Shown here: positions 44,808 through 54,527 of the stretch, piece by piece
Layout: every line of letters starts with the position of its first letter
Position numbering within the stretch: position 1 is the stretch's first letter
Source of the DNA: Minicystis rosea
GTDB taxonomy: Bacteria; Myxococcota_A; Polyangia; Polyangiales; Polyangiaceae
Assembly: GCA_001931535.1 (NCBI GenBank)
Contig: CP016211.1
Location: forward strand, 3,190,501 to 3,254,500
Direction of reading: 5' to 3'
Length of the DNA stretch: 64,000 nt
Notes under the pieces: model-generated
Database searches by the model: none
What the model was told of the DNA's origin: nothing
What the model saw: only the letters and a program-made list of their open reading frames with translations
Made by a program: the position numbers and the translations under genes

Positions 44808-44925
44808 GGCTCCTGTATAGCCCCTCGCGCCCCCCGAGGCCCAACGGGCGGCACGCTCCCGACGGACCCGCCGCCCCGAAATCGGCGAGCTCGGACGATT
44901 TCGAGGGAAGAATTCGCCGCCGCAT

Positions 44926-44995
44926 CCGTAACAAGGAAGGAGGACCTCGCGCTCCTCGTCACGCGGCCCGTTACGGTGTTACGGGCCGGGTTACG
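44926..44995. promoter_or_regulatory. GTTACG repeats upstream of the sigma factor
   Basis: GTTACG occurs at 44970, 44978 and 44990, and its complement CGTAAC at about 44928. The block 44965-44987 is a near-perfect palindrome (GGCCCGTTAC / GTTACGGGCC about a 3-nt centre). The arrangement looks like operator half-sites or ECF-type promoter elements about 100 nt ahead of the sigma factor gene at 45087. Confidence 0.5.
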
Positions 44996-45086
44996 TTGGC
45001 TCCGGCCCAGGTGCATTCGGATCCGAGCGTTTGGCTCTGGGATCGCGTGCCAAGCCTGCTGGCACGCAGGGTGCACAACGGCCGGC

Positions 45087-45737
45087 ATGGTCTCCCGGCT
45101 GTTCCTCCGCGGCTTCAACGACAACGCTTCCTCCGAGGATCAGGCTGCCCTCGTCGGCGCCATGCTCGCGGGCAACCGCCGCGCGTGGCGGGACTTCTAC
45201 GCACGCTACGACCGCCTCATCCTGCACTGCATCAGCCGCGTCACCGGGCGCTTCGCGAGCTGCATGGCCGACGACGAGGTCCGCGAGATCTACGCCACCC
45301 TCCTCGTCCAGCTCTGCGCCAACGACATGAGCAAGCTCCGCAGCTTCGATGCGGCTCGCGGCATCCGCCTGGGGACGTGGCTCGGGATGCTGGCCACGAA
45401 CTGCGCGATCGATCACATCCGCACGCTGCGCCAGGAGCCCGGCCGCGAGTCGCTCGACGAAATGGAGGGCGACGACTTCCTCGACCTCGAGCCCACGCCC
45501 GACGAGGTGCTCGAGCGCAAGGAGCGCCTCGCCATCGCCGCCGAGATGCTGCGCGATCTCCCAGAGAAGGATCGCGAGCTCTTCACCTTGTACTTCGGCG
45601 AGGGCCTGGATCCGGAGCAGATTGCGGCGCGGATGCAGATCAGTGTCAACACGGTGTACTCGAAGAAGCACAAGCTCCAGAGCCGCTTCGAAGCGCGCTT
45701 CTCCGAGTCTCGCTTCGCGGAAGCGCTCGCCGCCTGA
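45087..45737 (+). CDS. RNA polymerase sigma factor, sigma-70/ECF-like
   Basis: The 216-residue product starts at ATG 45087 (MVSRLFLRGFNDNASSEDQA). Region 2 is visible in VREIYATLLVQLCANDMSKL and GIRLGTWLGMLATNCAIDHI; region 4 in LPEKDRELFTLYFGEGLDPE and AARMQISVNTVYSKKHKLQS. There is no region 3, as in ECF sigma factors. No anti-sigma gene with a recognisable domain is next to it. Instead two lipoprotein genes follow, within 57 and 14 nt, likely as one operon. Confidence 0.88.
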   Translation: MVSRLFLRGFNDNASSEDQAALVGAMLAGNRRAWRDFYARYDRLILHCISRVTGRFASCMADDEVREIYATLLVQLCANDMSKLRSFDAARGIRLGTWLGMLATNCAIDHIRTLRQEPGRESLDEMEGDDFLDLEPTPDEVLERKERLAIAAEMLRDLPEKDRELFTLYFGEGLDPEQIAARMQISVNTVYSKKHKLQSRFEARFSESRFAEALAA

Positions 45738-45794
45738 GCTTGCGTGCACCCGCTCCTCTCGCGCCTGTGGTAAGTACCGGCGCGAGGTTGACTT

Positions 45795-46628
45795 GTGAAC
45801 GTTCTCCGCTGCGTCCAAGCCCCCCTGTTCGCGCTGTTCACTTCCACGGCTCTCCTCGCCGGCTGCAGCGACGGGAGCTTCGGTGATCTGCCTTCCAAGC
45901 CGCTCGCCAACGAGTACGGTCCCGGCGATCGCCTCTGCAAGATCCTCGGGCCGGCGACGTGGGTCGATCCCACGAACCTGACCGGGCAAGGCTGCAAGCA
46001 GCCGCCGGATCATGCGGTCTACTCGACGGGCCTGACCATCGTCGCCATCGACACCTTCGACGAGACCGGCGAGGGCGCCATCGGCAACTACTGGGTGCAG
46101 GATCCGGATCCGAAGTGCGCGGGCCAGCCGTACTCGGGCGTGACCGTGTTCGCGCCTTCGTTCAGCCCCCCCGATCTGCGTCTGGCCACGAACGACGTGA
46201 TCGACATGAACGGGCAGATCACCGAGTTCATCGGGCCCTCTGGGTCGGGCTTCGGCGAGTGCCGCACGCTCCCCGAGATCTCCGGCACCATGAGCTTCCG
46301 CTACGACGGGAAGACCCTGCCGACGCCGGTGACCATCGCCGCCACCGACCTGAAAGAGTACGAGACGGCCCGCCAGTGGCTCGGGATGCTGGTCCGCGTG
46401 GAGAACGTCGTCATCACCGGCGATCCGAAGTCGAGCGGTGGGCGCTACTCGGCCGCCATCAACGTCGGCGCCGGCACCGACATCCCGCGGATCACCAACG
46501 AGCTCTACGACCTCGAAGGGATGGGCCCGGAGCTCAAGGACGGGACCTCGTTCAACGCGGTGACGGGCATCGTCACCTACTTCTACGGTTTCCATCTCGT
46601 GCCGCGCTCCGCCGCCGATTTCGAGTAA
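45795..46628 (+). CDS. OB-fold-like lipoprotein
   Basis: The 277-residue product starts at GTG 45795 and has a lipobox LLAGC (Cys 24). The mature part has a beta-rich domain with NYWVQDPDPKCAGQPYSGVT, NDVIDMNGQITEF, WLGMLVRVENVVIT and the ending NAVTGIVTYFYGFHLVPRSA. This pattern resembles the OB-fold-like domains that accompany secreted nucleases (ExeM/NucH-type) and DUF5689, but there is no nuclease domain. It lies 57 nt after the sigma factor and 14 nt ahead of the pseudo-M16 gene. Confidence 0.7.
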   Translation: MNVLRCVQAPLFALFTSTALLAGCSDGSFGDLPSKPLANEYGPGDRLCKILGPATWVDPTNLTGQGCKQPPDHAVYSTGLTIVAIDTFDETGEGAIGNYWVQDPDPKCAGQPYSGVTVFAPSFSPPDLRLATNDVIDMNGQITEFIGPSGSGFGECRTLPEISGTMSFRYDGKTLPTPVTIAATDLKEYETARQWLGMLVRVENVVITGDPKSSGGRYSAAINVGAGTDIPRITNELYDLEGMGPELKDGTSFNAVTGIVTYFYGFHLVPRSAADFE

Positions 46629-46642
46629 AAGCCCGAAGGTCG

Positions 46643-49102
46643 ATGCGCGACGCCGAAACGACGATGCCGCGCCGCGGAGCGCGGGAGATCGCAACGCTCG
46701 TCGCCGCGGCGGCGCTGGCCGCATGCGGAGGCTCCCTGCCCGCGGACGGTCAAGGGGCGGGGAAAGCTGCCGTCGCGCTGCCCGCGGGGCACCCCGCTCG
46801 GATCGAGGTGCGACGCCTCGACGCGCGTCCGCGTCTCACGTTGGTTTCGCGCGACGGCGATCCGATGCCGGCGCTCGCGGCCGTCGTTCTGACCGGGCTC
46901 GGCCCCGCGCCCACGACGGCGCTCGCAGCCGTGGTGGAAGGGCGGCTCCGCGCTGCGGGTTTCGACGTGGATGTCCGCGTGGATCGCGATGCGTTCCGCA
47001 TCCGGGCGCTGCTCGCCGATGCCGGCCGTGCGTCGGGGTTCTTCGCGGCGCTCGTCGCGGCCGTCGGTCGCCCGATCGCCGCCGGCAGCGCGGAGGTGGC
47101 GCTCGCAGCGCAACGGGTCGCGTCGCTGAAGCGCAATCCGCTCGATGCCGCAGAGCTGGTCCCGGTCGCCGCATGCACGGGCATGCTCGGCGTCGCGCCG
47201 GGGGAAGCGATCGTCGATCCGGCGACGGACGCCGGGCTCCGCGAGATCGAAGCCGCGCGCCAGCGGACGCTGCACGCCGGCCACGTCTCCGTGGCAGCCG
47301 TGGGACCGGCAGCCTTCACGGCGGCCGTTGCACAAGCCTTGGAGCGATCGTCGGGCTGGCCGGCGGCCGGAGGGACGCCGGATGTCGCTGCGCCCGCTGC
47401 GGATACGACGGGCGTCTATGTGGCGCCGGCGTTGTCGGCGCGGGGCGGGCGGATCAGCCTCGCCGTGCACGTGGCCGATCCGGAGCTCGCGGCGGCCGTC
47501 GCCGAGCGCTTGGGTGCTGCGGATTCGCCGCTGGTGGCGCGGCTGCGCGTGCTGCCCGAGCCTTGGCGGCTCGCGCAGATCGCGGGCGTGGCGCGCGCAC
47601 AGGGAGGCTGCGTCGGCGCCGTGCTGGAGACGACGCAGCATGGGCCTGGGCAGTCGCTCGAGTCCGCGGCGGCCATCGTTGCGGGCTTGGCGCGCCGGGA
47701 GATCGCGGCCGACATCGCGGCCGGCGGTGGTGGAGCGGTGGCGGGGCGACAGATCCTGACCGCCAGCGATCCGCGCGACGCGGCCTCGCGGGCAGCGTGG
47801 TGGGCCATGGCGGGCAATGCGCCAGCGGGTCCGCTGCGATGGGCGACGGCGCTCGGAGCGCCCGCGCCGCGGGATGGCTCGGCGCCGACGTCGAGCGCCG
47901 CGCGCTTCCAGACGGAGCTCGATCGTGCGCTCACCACCTCGTCGGGGGCCGAGCGACGGCTCACCGTGGAGCGTGGACAAGGCGAGCTGTGGATGCTGCT
48001 CGCCAGCCCGTGCGGCGTGGCGGACGAGACCACCGCCGATGCCGGGCTCGGCGCCGTGGCGGTGCTGGCCGGTATCGAAGCGCGCCGCCGGCCCGGCGAT
48101 GTGACCGTCGAGCCTTGGATCACGGCCGATGGGCTCGGCGTGATGGCGCACGCGGCGTTTCGAGACGAGCGTGAGACCGGTGAAGCGTTGGCGCGACGGG
48201 TCGCCGACGCCGCGGCGCGCGCGCTGACGGCCGCGGTGCCGTCGAACGAGGCCGTGCAGTCCGCGCGCACGGCGGTGCTCGATCACTTGGAGCGCACGGC
48301 CGGTCATCAGGGCGCCGCGGAAGGCGCGCTGGTGGGCGCGATCTCGGCCGATCATCCATCGTGGGTCGAGCCTTTCGGCCTTTTTCGCCGCGTGGTGGAG
48401 AGCTCCGCGGAGAGCGTGCGGGCGCGCGGGCAGGCGCTCGCCTTCGGTCCGCTGCGCCTCGCCGTGCTCGCCAACGGTGACGCTGCCCAAGCGGCGGCGG
48501 CCGCCGATGCGGTGGATCGCTGGCTGTCGCCGGCGCCGGGACCGCGGGTGTGTCGCGCGGGTGCGGCTTCGCTGCCGCGGCCCGGTCACCTCGATGTGAA
48601 GCTCCCCGATGGAGCGCCGCTCGCGCAGGGCCTCATCGGAGCGGCGCTCCCGCTGCCGCCCGCGCCGGGAGCGTTGCCGTATGCGTACCGCGATCTCGCG
48701 GAGCTCACGGTCGCGGCGCTCGATGGTCCTGGTGGCCTCCTCGCGAACGCGCTCGGCGGCGCGGCGGCCACGGCGACCGCGCGGGTGCTGGGTGGGAGCC
48801 GCGCGCCCTCGCTCGTCGTCGACGTCCGCGCGCCGGAAGGCAGCCTCGCGTCTGCGGTTTCGGATGTGAAAGCCCTGCTCCTGCGGCTGCCCAGCACGGC
48901 GACCGAAGGAGATTTGGTGCGGGCCTTCACCATCCTCTCGCGCCGCGAGCAAGATGCGCGGGCCGATCCGCGCCGGCGCCTCGCCGACCTTTGGTCCGGT
49001 CGCCCTGCCCCCGGCGCGCGCCCTACGCTCGCCGCCTGGCGAACCTTCCTGGGCGCGGCGCTGCGCGAGCCGGCACTCTCCGTAGTGGAAGCCCGCCCGT
49101 GA
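46643..49102 (+). CDS. Pitrilysin (M16)-like lipoprotein without catalytic motif
   Basis: The 819-residue product has a lipoprotein signal (lipobox LAAC, Cys 26 from ATG 46643). The rest reads as M16-fold modules: ARQRTLHAGHVSVAAVGPAA, ALERSSGWPAAGG, and later DLERTAGHQGAAEGALVGAI-type helices and ALSVVEARP at the end. The active-site HXXEH/HXXEH-inverted zinc motif is not found anywhere. So it is probably a non-catalytic pitrilysin-like subunit. It is Ala/Gly rich throughout. It is the third gene of the sigma factor unit. Confidence 0.68.
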   Translation: MRDAETTMPRRGAREIATLVAAAALAACGGSLPADGQGAGKAAVALPAGHPARIEVRRLDARPRLTLVSRDGDPMPALAAVVLTGLGPAPTTALAAVVEGRLRAAGFDVDVRVDRDAFRIRALLADAGRASGFFAALVAAVGRPIAAGSAEVALAAQRVASLKRNPLDAAELVPVAACTGMLGVAPGEAIVDPATDAGLREIEAARQRTLHAGHVSVAAVGPAAFTAAVAQALERSSGWPAAGGTPDVAAPAADTTGVYVAPALSARGGRISLAVHVADPELAAAVAERLGAADSPLVARLRVLPEPWRLAQIAGVARAQGGCVGAVLETTQHGPGQSLESAAAIVAGLARREIAADIAAGGGGAVAGRQILTASDPRDAASRAAWWAMAGNAPAGPLRWATALGAPAPRDGSAPTSSAARFQTELDRALTTSSGAERRLTVERGQGELWMLLASPCGVADETTADAGLGAVAVLAGIEARRRPGDVTVEPWITADGLGVMAHAAFRDERETGEALARRVADAAARALTAAVPSNEAVQSARTAVLDHLERTAGHQGAAEGALVGAISADHPSWVEPFGLFRRVVESSAESVRARGQALAFGPLRLAVLANGDAAQAAAAADAVDRWLSPAPGPRVCRAGAASLPRPGHLDVKLPDGAPLAQGLIGAALPLPPAPGALPYAYRDLAELTVAALDGPGGLLANALGGAAATATARVLGGSRAPSLVVDVRAPEGSLASAVSDVKALLLRLPSTATEGDLVRAFTILSRREQDARADPRRRLADLWSGRPAPGARPTLAAWRTFLGAALREPALSVVEARP

Positions 49103-49218
49103 GACCGGCGTCGAACGGACGCCCGGAGCGCACGCGATCGTAGTACAACCGTCCTCGAATCAAACGCGCCCGCCGTGCCGCGCGACCGCGGAGCACGCAG
49201 AGGGGACCCGAGGACGAT

Positions 49219-50543
49219 ATGCGAATTCTAGGGCTGGTCGTCGCGCTCGCGCTGCTGGCCGCAGGCTTGTACCGGGCGCTCTTTCGCCATGGAAGCCCGC
49301 CGGCGAAGGCCCCTCTGCCCCCGGGCCCGCAGCCGAAGAAGCAGGAGCCGCCCCCGAAAGCGAGAGGCCGGCCAGCGCGAAGCCGAGCGCTTCCAAGCAA
49401 GCCGCAGAGCCCGCCGAGCGCGCCACGCCCCGGCCGAGCGCGCCCGAAAAGGCAGACGCCAAGCCCGAGAGCGCGGCCAAGGGCGACGATCTGAAGATGG
49501 TCCCGTCGATGCTCCAAGCCGAGGACGGCGACGAGGACATCACCATCATCACGCTCGCCCCCTCGCCGCAAATCGTCGCGGCGATGAGCGCGGCCGCGAG
49601 CAAGGCGCAGACGCCGGCCCCCGCTCCCGCAAAGGCCGAGGCCGCACCACCGAAGCTCGAGAACGTCGGTCACGGCGATGACGACGACGACCAGAGCGAA
49701 GCGCCGAGCGCGGTGCCCATCGTTTACGACGAGGACGCCGCCGTCGACGAGCCCACGCGCGTGAACGCGCTCATCCTCGTCAGCGCCGCTTCGCAGACCG
49801 ATCAGGGCCGGCGCCGCCGCCGCAACGAGGACAGCCTCCTCGTGCTCGAAGACCACCATCTTTTCGTGGTCGCCGACGGCATGGGCGGGCACGCCGGCGG
49901 TGACGTCGCCAGCAAGATGGCGGTCGAGACCATCGGCGAGGCCTTCAAGAAGAACAGCTTCGACGACCAGTCGTACCCCGACGTCCCGCGGCGCGGCGGC
50001 GAGCTGGCGGTCGCCATCCAGATGGCCAACAGAGCCATCTTCGATCATGCGCGGGCCAACGCGGCCTACCAAGGCATGGGCACCACGGTGGTGAGCGCGC
50101 GCTTTTCGCCCAACAAACAGCGCCTCTACGTCGGCCACGTCGGGGACAGCCGCTGCTATCGCCTGCGCGGCAAGCAGCTCACCCAGATCACGACCGACCA
50201 CACGATGGGCGCGCAGGGTGTCACCGGCCCGCTCGCGAGCCATCTCAACCGAGCCGTCGGCGTCGCGACTGGGGTCAAGGTCGACCTGCTCATCGCCCGC
50301 CCGCGCCCGGAGGACGTCTACCTCCTCTGCACCGACGGCCTCTCCAAGATGGTCGCGGACGCGGACATCCAGCAGATCCTCCTCGAGGAGCCGGATCTGA
50401 ACAAGGCCGTGCAGAAGCTCGTGGAGCGGGCCAACGCGCGTGGTGGCCGCGACAACATCACCGTGATCCTCGTTCAGGTGAAGGATCCGAAGAGCTTCGC
50501 GAAGTACGTGCGCGAAGTGGGCGCCTCCGCACCATCGGCGTGA
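49219..50543 (+). CDS. Membrane-anchored PP2C-type Ser/Thr phosphatase, frameshifted as read
   Basis: From ATG 49219 the frame encodes a transmembrane anchor (MRILGLVVALALLAAGLYRA) and a Pro-rich linker, but runs into poor-quality Arg/Pro sequence and stops at 49494. With one extra C in the C5 run at 49351-49355, the linker becomes ESERPASAKPSASKQAAEPA and joins the downstream frame (ATG 49497 is internal). The PP2C domain is complete: RNEDSLLVLEDHHLFVVADG, GMGGHAGG, VGHVGDSRCYRLR, CTDGLSKM and RGGRDNITVILV, with all metal-binding Asp residues. If the frameshift is real, the anchor is lost but the catalytic part could still be made from ATG 49497. Confidence 0.85.
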
Positions 50544-50631
50544 TCACGATGGAGCCACGAGCGGCTCCAGTCCCCCGTTCGATTGCAGGAACCTTTTAGC
50601 GGACGCCCGCGTACCGCTATTCTGGTGCGCG

Positions 50632-52308
50632 TTGCGTACCGTCCTGCTTTGTCCCTTCACGGCTGGCAGCGTCCTCTGGCAAACCCAGGGCGGCGGGTGG
50701 ACGCTCACGGTCGCCGTGCGCGGCACGTTCTCGCTCGTGCACGGGCGGGAGGCGGTGCTCGCGGACATGCAAGAGCCGGTCGGCGGCGATCGCCACTACG
50801 CCGACGATCCCCGCCAGAGCCTCTGGGCTTCGACCGAGCTCGCGCTCTACAAACCGCGCACCGACGTCATGCTGGTGGGCAGCGCCTTCGCGCCGGACCA
50901 GGAGCCGGTGGACGCGCTCATCGCGCGGCTCTCGCTCGGCGAGCTCGACAAATCGATCGGCGTCATCGGCGACCGCGTGTGGATCGAAGGCCCCGACGGC
51001 CCCGAGCCGAGCGCGCCCAAGCCTTTCGCCGTCATGCCTCTGCGGTACGAGCGCGCCGCCCGCGCGCCGGACAATCCCTCGGGCTTCGATCTCACGGGCG
51101 CCCCCGCGATCGGCGCGCTCGCCCTGCCCAACCTCGAAGCCGCCGATGACGAGATCGGCCGCGTCCGCACCATCGGGTTCGGCCCCGTGCTCCCCGCCGC
51201 CGGGACGCGCCGCGCGCTCCTGCCCTCGGATTCCTGGGCGTGGCTCGAAGCGGGCGCCCAGGGCCCGTTGCCGGCCGGGTTCGATTTCGCCTTCTACAAC
51301 GCGGCGCCGCGCGATCAGCAGATCGACCTCGTGCGCAGCGGCGCGTCGCTCGTGCTCGAGAACCTGAGCCGCCGGCATGCGCGCCTCGAGACGCGCCTCC
51401 CCACCGTCCGCCCCAAAGCCTTCCTCGTTCCGGCCGACGAAGAGCGCGGCGCCGAGATCGCCCTCCGCTGCGACACCGTCTGGATCGACACGGATCGCGC
51501 GCTCATGACCCTGACCTGGCGCGGCATCCTCGCCGTGCCGACGACCGACGAAGACGCGCTCGGCGCCCTGGTCATCGCCGCCGAGTCCAAGGGCCGCGAG
51601 ATTGGCTACAAGCAGATCGCCAAGCTGCTTCGCGAAGGGCTGTCGACCACCACCGACAGCGACACCTTCAGCGAAACCAGCCCGCTCGGCGTCCGCCACG
51701 ACGACGGCATGGCGCCCGCTGCGCCCCGCGTCGACTCGCGCCACACGCCGCCCGCGCGCGTCACCCCGGAGCCTTACGTTCCGCCGCGCCCGGTCGCCGG
51801 CACCTTGCCCCTCCTCCAAACCGCGCCGGCCGTGGTTCCGTTCGTCCCCATCGCGCCTGCGGCGAGCCCACCCGTCCCGGCCATGATTCCGCTCGTCCCC
51901 ATCGCGCCGGCGCCGCCGGTCGTCATCGAAGCGGAGGACACGGGCACACCGATTTGGGACGAGCTCAGCTCCTCCGACGTCTTCGAAGCGACGGCCACCG
52001 ACGAGCCGAAAACCCTCCAGCGCCTCGGCGCCCCGAGCCGCATCGAAGATCCGCTCTCCGAGGAGCCGGCCACGAGCCCTGCCTTCGCCCGCGTGGACGC
52101 GGTCACGAGCCTCCTCGGCGCCGCCGATTACGCGCGCATCGCCGCGTCCATCGAGCGCAACGACGCGGCGCGTGTCCTCTTTGGCTACGGCCTGACGCTG
52201 CCGGATCTCCCCCGGCTCACTCGCATGTGGACCGATCGCGTGGCGGCCGATCCATCGTTTGCCGAAACCTTCGCGCGCGAGCTCGCCTCCGCCCGCCGCG
52301 ATCGCTGA
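50632..52308 (+). CDS. DUF2169-family protein
   Basis: The product has 558 residues from TTG 50632, the only start upstream of the conserved region in this frame. Residues 1-320 fit DUF2169, a domain of proteins often encoded in type VI secretion loci: [60 protein letters not shown] and [20 protein letters not shown] Pro-rich linker and a short helical C-terminal domain follow. No VgrG, Hcp, PAAR or other T6SS gene is in the window, so it is an orphan here. Confidence 0.8.
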   Translation: MRTVLLCPFTAGSVLWQTQGGGWTLTVAVRGTFSLVHGREAVLADMQEPVGGDRHYADDPRQSLWASTELALYKPRTDVMLVGSAFAPDQEPVDALIARLSLGELDKSIGVIGDRVWIEGPDGPEPSAPKPFAVMPLRYERAARAPDNPSGFDLTGAPAIGALALPNLEAADDEIGRVRTIGFGPVLPAAGTRRALLPSDSWAWLEAGAQGPLPAGFDFAFYNAAPRDQQIDLVRSGASLVLENLSRRHARLETRLPTVRPKAFLVPADEERGAEIALRCDTVWIDTDRALMTLTWRGILAVPTTDEDALGALVIAAESKGREIGYKQIAKLLREGLSTTTDSDTFSETSPLGVRHDDGMAPAAPRVDSRHTPPARVTPEPYVPPRPVAGTLPLLQTAPAVVPFVPIAPAASPPVPAMIPLVPIAPAPPVVIEAEDTGTPIWDELSSSDVFEATATDEPKTLQRLGAPSRIEDPLSEEPATSPAFARVDAVTSLLGAADYARIAASIERNDAARVLFGYGLTLPDLPRLTRMWTDRVAADPSFAETFARELASARRDR

Positions 52309-52554
52309 AACGATCGGGCGTCGGCCGGGATGCTCGGATTCGAGCAGGCGGCAATCGGGCTCTCGGCCCATTCGAGATCGGGAGTTACCCGATCACGATA
52401 AGGCTCTTCCGCCAAAGCTCGTTGAATGGACACCAACGCTCGTCACTCGGAGATCGAGCATCGAGATTGGCAATCTGGCCCAGCTCCATGGAAGTCGACT
52501 CGATGCCTCCGGGAGACATCGAGCCCATGAATCCAGGCTGCAGTGGAGACAGGA

Positions 52555-52583
52555 ACGCCGGGGAGAGCTGGTCTTCCCGGCGT
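52555..52583. terminator. Hairpin between convergent genes
   Basis: A 12-bp stem (ACGCCGGGGAGA / TCTTCCCGGCGT, with one G-T pair) and a 5-nt loop lie between the DUF2169 gene and the reverse-strand sigma-4 regulator. It can serve transcripts from both directions. A smaller hairpin (GCGGC-CGGA-GCCGC) follows at about 52598. The rest of the 306-nt gap holds no visible gene. Confidence 0.6.
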
Positions 52584-52614
52584 CATGGGGGCTTCGCGGC
52601 CGGAGCCGCGGATT

Positions 52615-53373
52615 TCACTCGGCGCCGTCGAAATCGCCGGCTTCTTCGAGAGCCGCGGGGGCCTCGGCCTCGCTGACGTCGCTGGCCTCGTCGGCGTCGG
52701 CGTCGTTGTCGGCCTCCATCTCCTCCTCGTCGTCGTCCACGTCTTCCGAGCGGGTGATGACGGGCAGGCGGCGCTTGCCGACGGGACCCTCGTCCACGAA
52801 ATCGCGCAGCGCCATCATGTCGCGCAGCGCTTCCAGCTTGGCCAGCGCCTTGACCTCGACCTGCCGAATGCGCTCACGCGTCAGGTTCATGATCGCTCCC
52901 ACGTCTTCGAGCGTCGTGCCGCCGCGATCGGCGACATCGAGCGCGCACGTCTCGTTCATGTCCCAGACCTCGAGGTCGGGGAAGTTCAGCTTGATGGCGC
53001 CCGTGCGCGCCGACACGTCCAGGTACAGGTGGTGCTGGCACGAGACGTACGGGCACGGGCGCGGGCCGTCGACGCACTCGGCGCGCATCCGCGGCTTGTA
53101 GTAGTCCGTCTCCGGGTACAGCATCCGCCCGATCTCGAGCTCGCGCTTCGTCATGCGCTTGACGCTGATCGTGCGCGCCCGGATCTCGCGCTTGCGGCGC
53201 GAGCGGCGTTGCTCGCGCGTGATCGCCGTCGCCGAAGTGTTGGGCGCGGCTTTGAGCGCCAGCGCGCCCTCCGTGGTGAGGTCCGACGCCGGATCGCCCG
53301 CGGGCAGCCCCTCGGCCTCGTCACCCATGCCACCCTCGAAAACCTCGAGCTCGCCATCACCCATCATCGACAT
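52615..53373 (-). CDS. Sigma-region-4 DNA-binding regulator
   Basis: The 252-residue product starts at ATG 53373 with GGGAGG upstream. After about 70 low-complexity residues comes a conserved block [60 protein letters not shown]. It then has a sigma-70 region-4 helix-turn-helix: [31 protein letters not shown]. There is no region 2, so it cannot be a full sigma factor. The C-terminus is very acidic. I recognise this type from other myxobacterial/deltaproteobacterial genomes, where its role is unknown. Confidence 0.8.
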   Translation of the reverse strand: MSMMGDGELEVFEGGMGDEAEGLPAGDPASDLTTEGALALKAAPNTSATAITREQRRSRRKREIRARTISVKRMTKRELEIGRMLYPETDYYKPRMRAECVDGPRPCPYVSCQHHLYLDVSARTGAIKLNFPDLEVWDMNETCALDVADRGGTTLEDVGAIMNLTRERIRQVEVKALAKLEALRDMMALRDFVDEGPVGKRRLPVITRSEDVDDDEEEMEADNDADADEASDVSEAEAPAALEEAGDFDGAE

Positions 53374-53726
53374 GCGCTGCCTCCCGTCCTCGCAAACGTC
53401 CTGTCCAACCGCAGCTCGCTCGTATCCCCACGACGCCCGGTCCCCTCGGGCGCCGACCCTGCTTCGATGCTGGCCACGTCGGGCATCGATTCACGCGACG
53501 CCACACGCACGATCGGTCTTCCCGATCGCGCCGAACCACGATCTCTCACCGAGCGCGACCACGCCGCGCCCGTCCCGTAAAACACAGATCGACCACCGCC
53601 GGCGAGACCCGATGAGCGCTGCCCCGCGGCCCGATTGGACCGCTGCCCGACTCAACGTCTTGGCCGACTTCGATACGAGATCACGAATGGGGCAAAGCCC
53701 CATCGGATCGACTCAAACCACTCTAC
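53374..53726. other. Intergenic region between two reverse-strand regulators
   Basis: About 350 nt separate the MerR-like gene from the sigma-4 regulator. A 7-bp hairpin with a 3-nt loop at 53687-53703 (ATGGGGC-AAA-GCCCCAT) sits 24 nt beyond the MerR-like stop codon and may end its transcript. No gene is visible. Confidence 0.4.
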
Positions 53727-54247
53727 TCAAGCCCCCACGGCCGCCCGATGCTGCAAAGCGGCCTGGGTGATGAGGCGTTGCTCGATGATCTCGAGCTTCG
53801 CCAGAAGTTCGTTGGCGAGACCTTCGGCCGTGGCCAGGTCGTTCGAAATCGCTCGCCCAGCCGTCTCGCTCCGATTGCCCTGCGCTGCTTCTTTCAGGGC
53901 TTCGAACACTTTGCCGATCGTCCGCTCCAGGTCCTCGATGTCGCCCCGCACGAAAAGAAACTGCTTCTGAATCTCTTCGATCGTGTAATCCTCCGCCATC
54001 ATGTCCCTGATGCGCTGGATCTGGCGGAGAACACTGGTTGGATACATCCCCTGAGAGCCCTGGTGCTTCCCCTTCCTACCGACACGAACACTGCGGGGAG
54101 CAAACCGAGCTGAACGTACTTTCGTAACGTGGCCTCGCTGAACTTGATGCCATGCGCGGCCATGGTTTCGAGGATCTCTGCTGACGTGATCCCCTGCGGG
54201 TGCTCTCGCTCGAGGCGATCGAGCACTTCGTCGGTGATCCGCTGCAA
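53727..54247 (-). CDS. MerR-like transcriptional regulator, frameshifted as read
   Basis: As read, the gene appears as two overlapping frames: 54247-53999 (ITSAEILETMAAHGIKFSEA, LRKYVQLGLLP) and 54047-53727 (MYPTSVLRQIQRIRDMMAED, QFLFVRGDIEDLE). They are the two halves of one MerR-type winged-helix protein with a C-terminal helical domain. Adding one base in the run of four G at 54095-54098 (C on the coding strand) joins them through RSVRVGRKGKHQGSQG, which restores a normal MerR wing. The intact form would have about 173 residues. Base composition is lower in GC than the neighbours. Confidence 0.75.
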
Positions 54248-54527
54248 GGGTTCCCTCCCAGAGCCTTAGGGGGACTGCTGCCCCGTCGACGAAACCGAAT
54301 GTATTCTACTCAGTGGAAGACCGTCAATTCGACGGTGAGAGATTATTGCCCAGCCGCAGAAAATACGGCAGGGGCCGCTCCGGCGCACGGCTGGTGTGAC
54401 ATTTCATGTCCTGCGAAACGGGATGCACGCCCTCCCCCCGGGGCGATTCTCCAGCAGCTGCGCCAGTTTACTCACCTACACCCACATCAACCAGAATCCG
54501 GCCGAGGGCTGATAGGCTCGGGTCCCG

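Noticed and set aside
49219..49494. Independent 91-residue membrane protein
   Set aside because: Its second half is poor-quality Arg/Pro sequence; the alternative frame continues sensibly into the PP2C gene.
50632..52308. A type VI secretion locus
   Set aside because: Only the DUF2169 gene is present; no structural or effector gene was found on either side.
53727..54247. Two separate small genes (82 and 106 residues) on the reverse strand
   Set aside because: They join into one MerR-like protein when a single C/G is added in a homopolymer, so one broken gene is the better reading.
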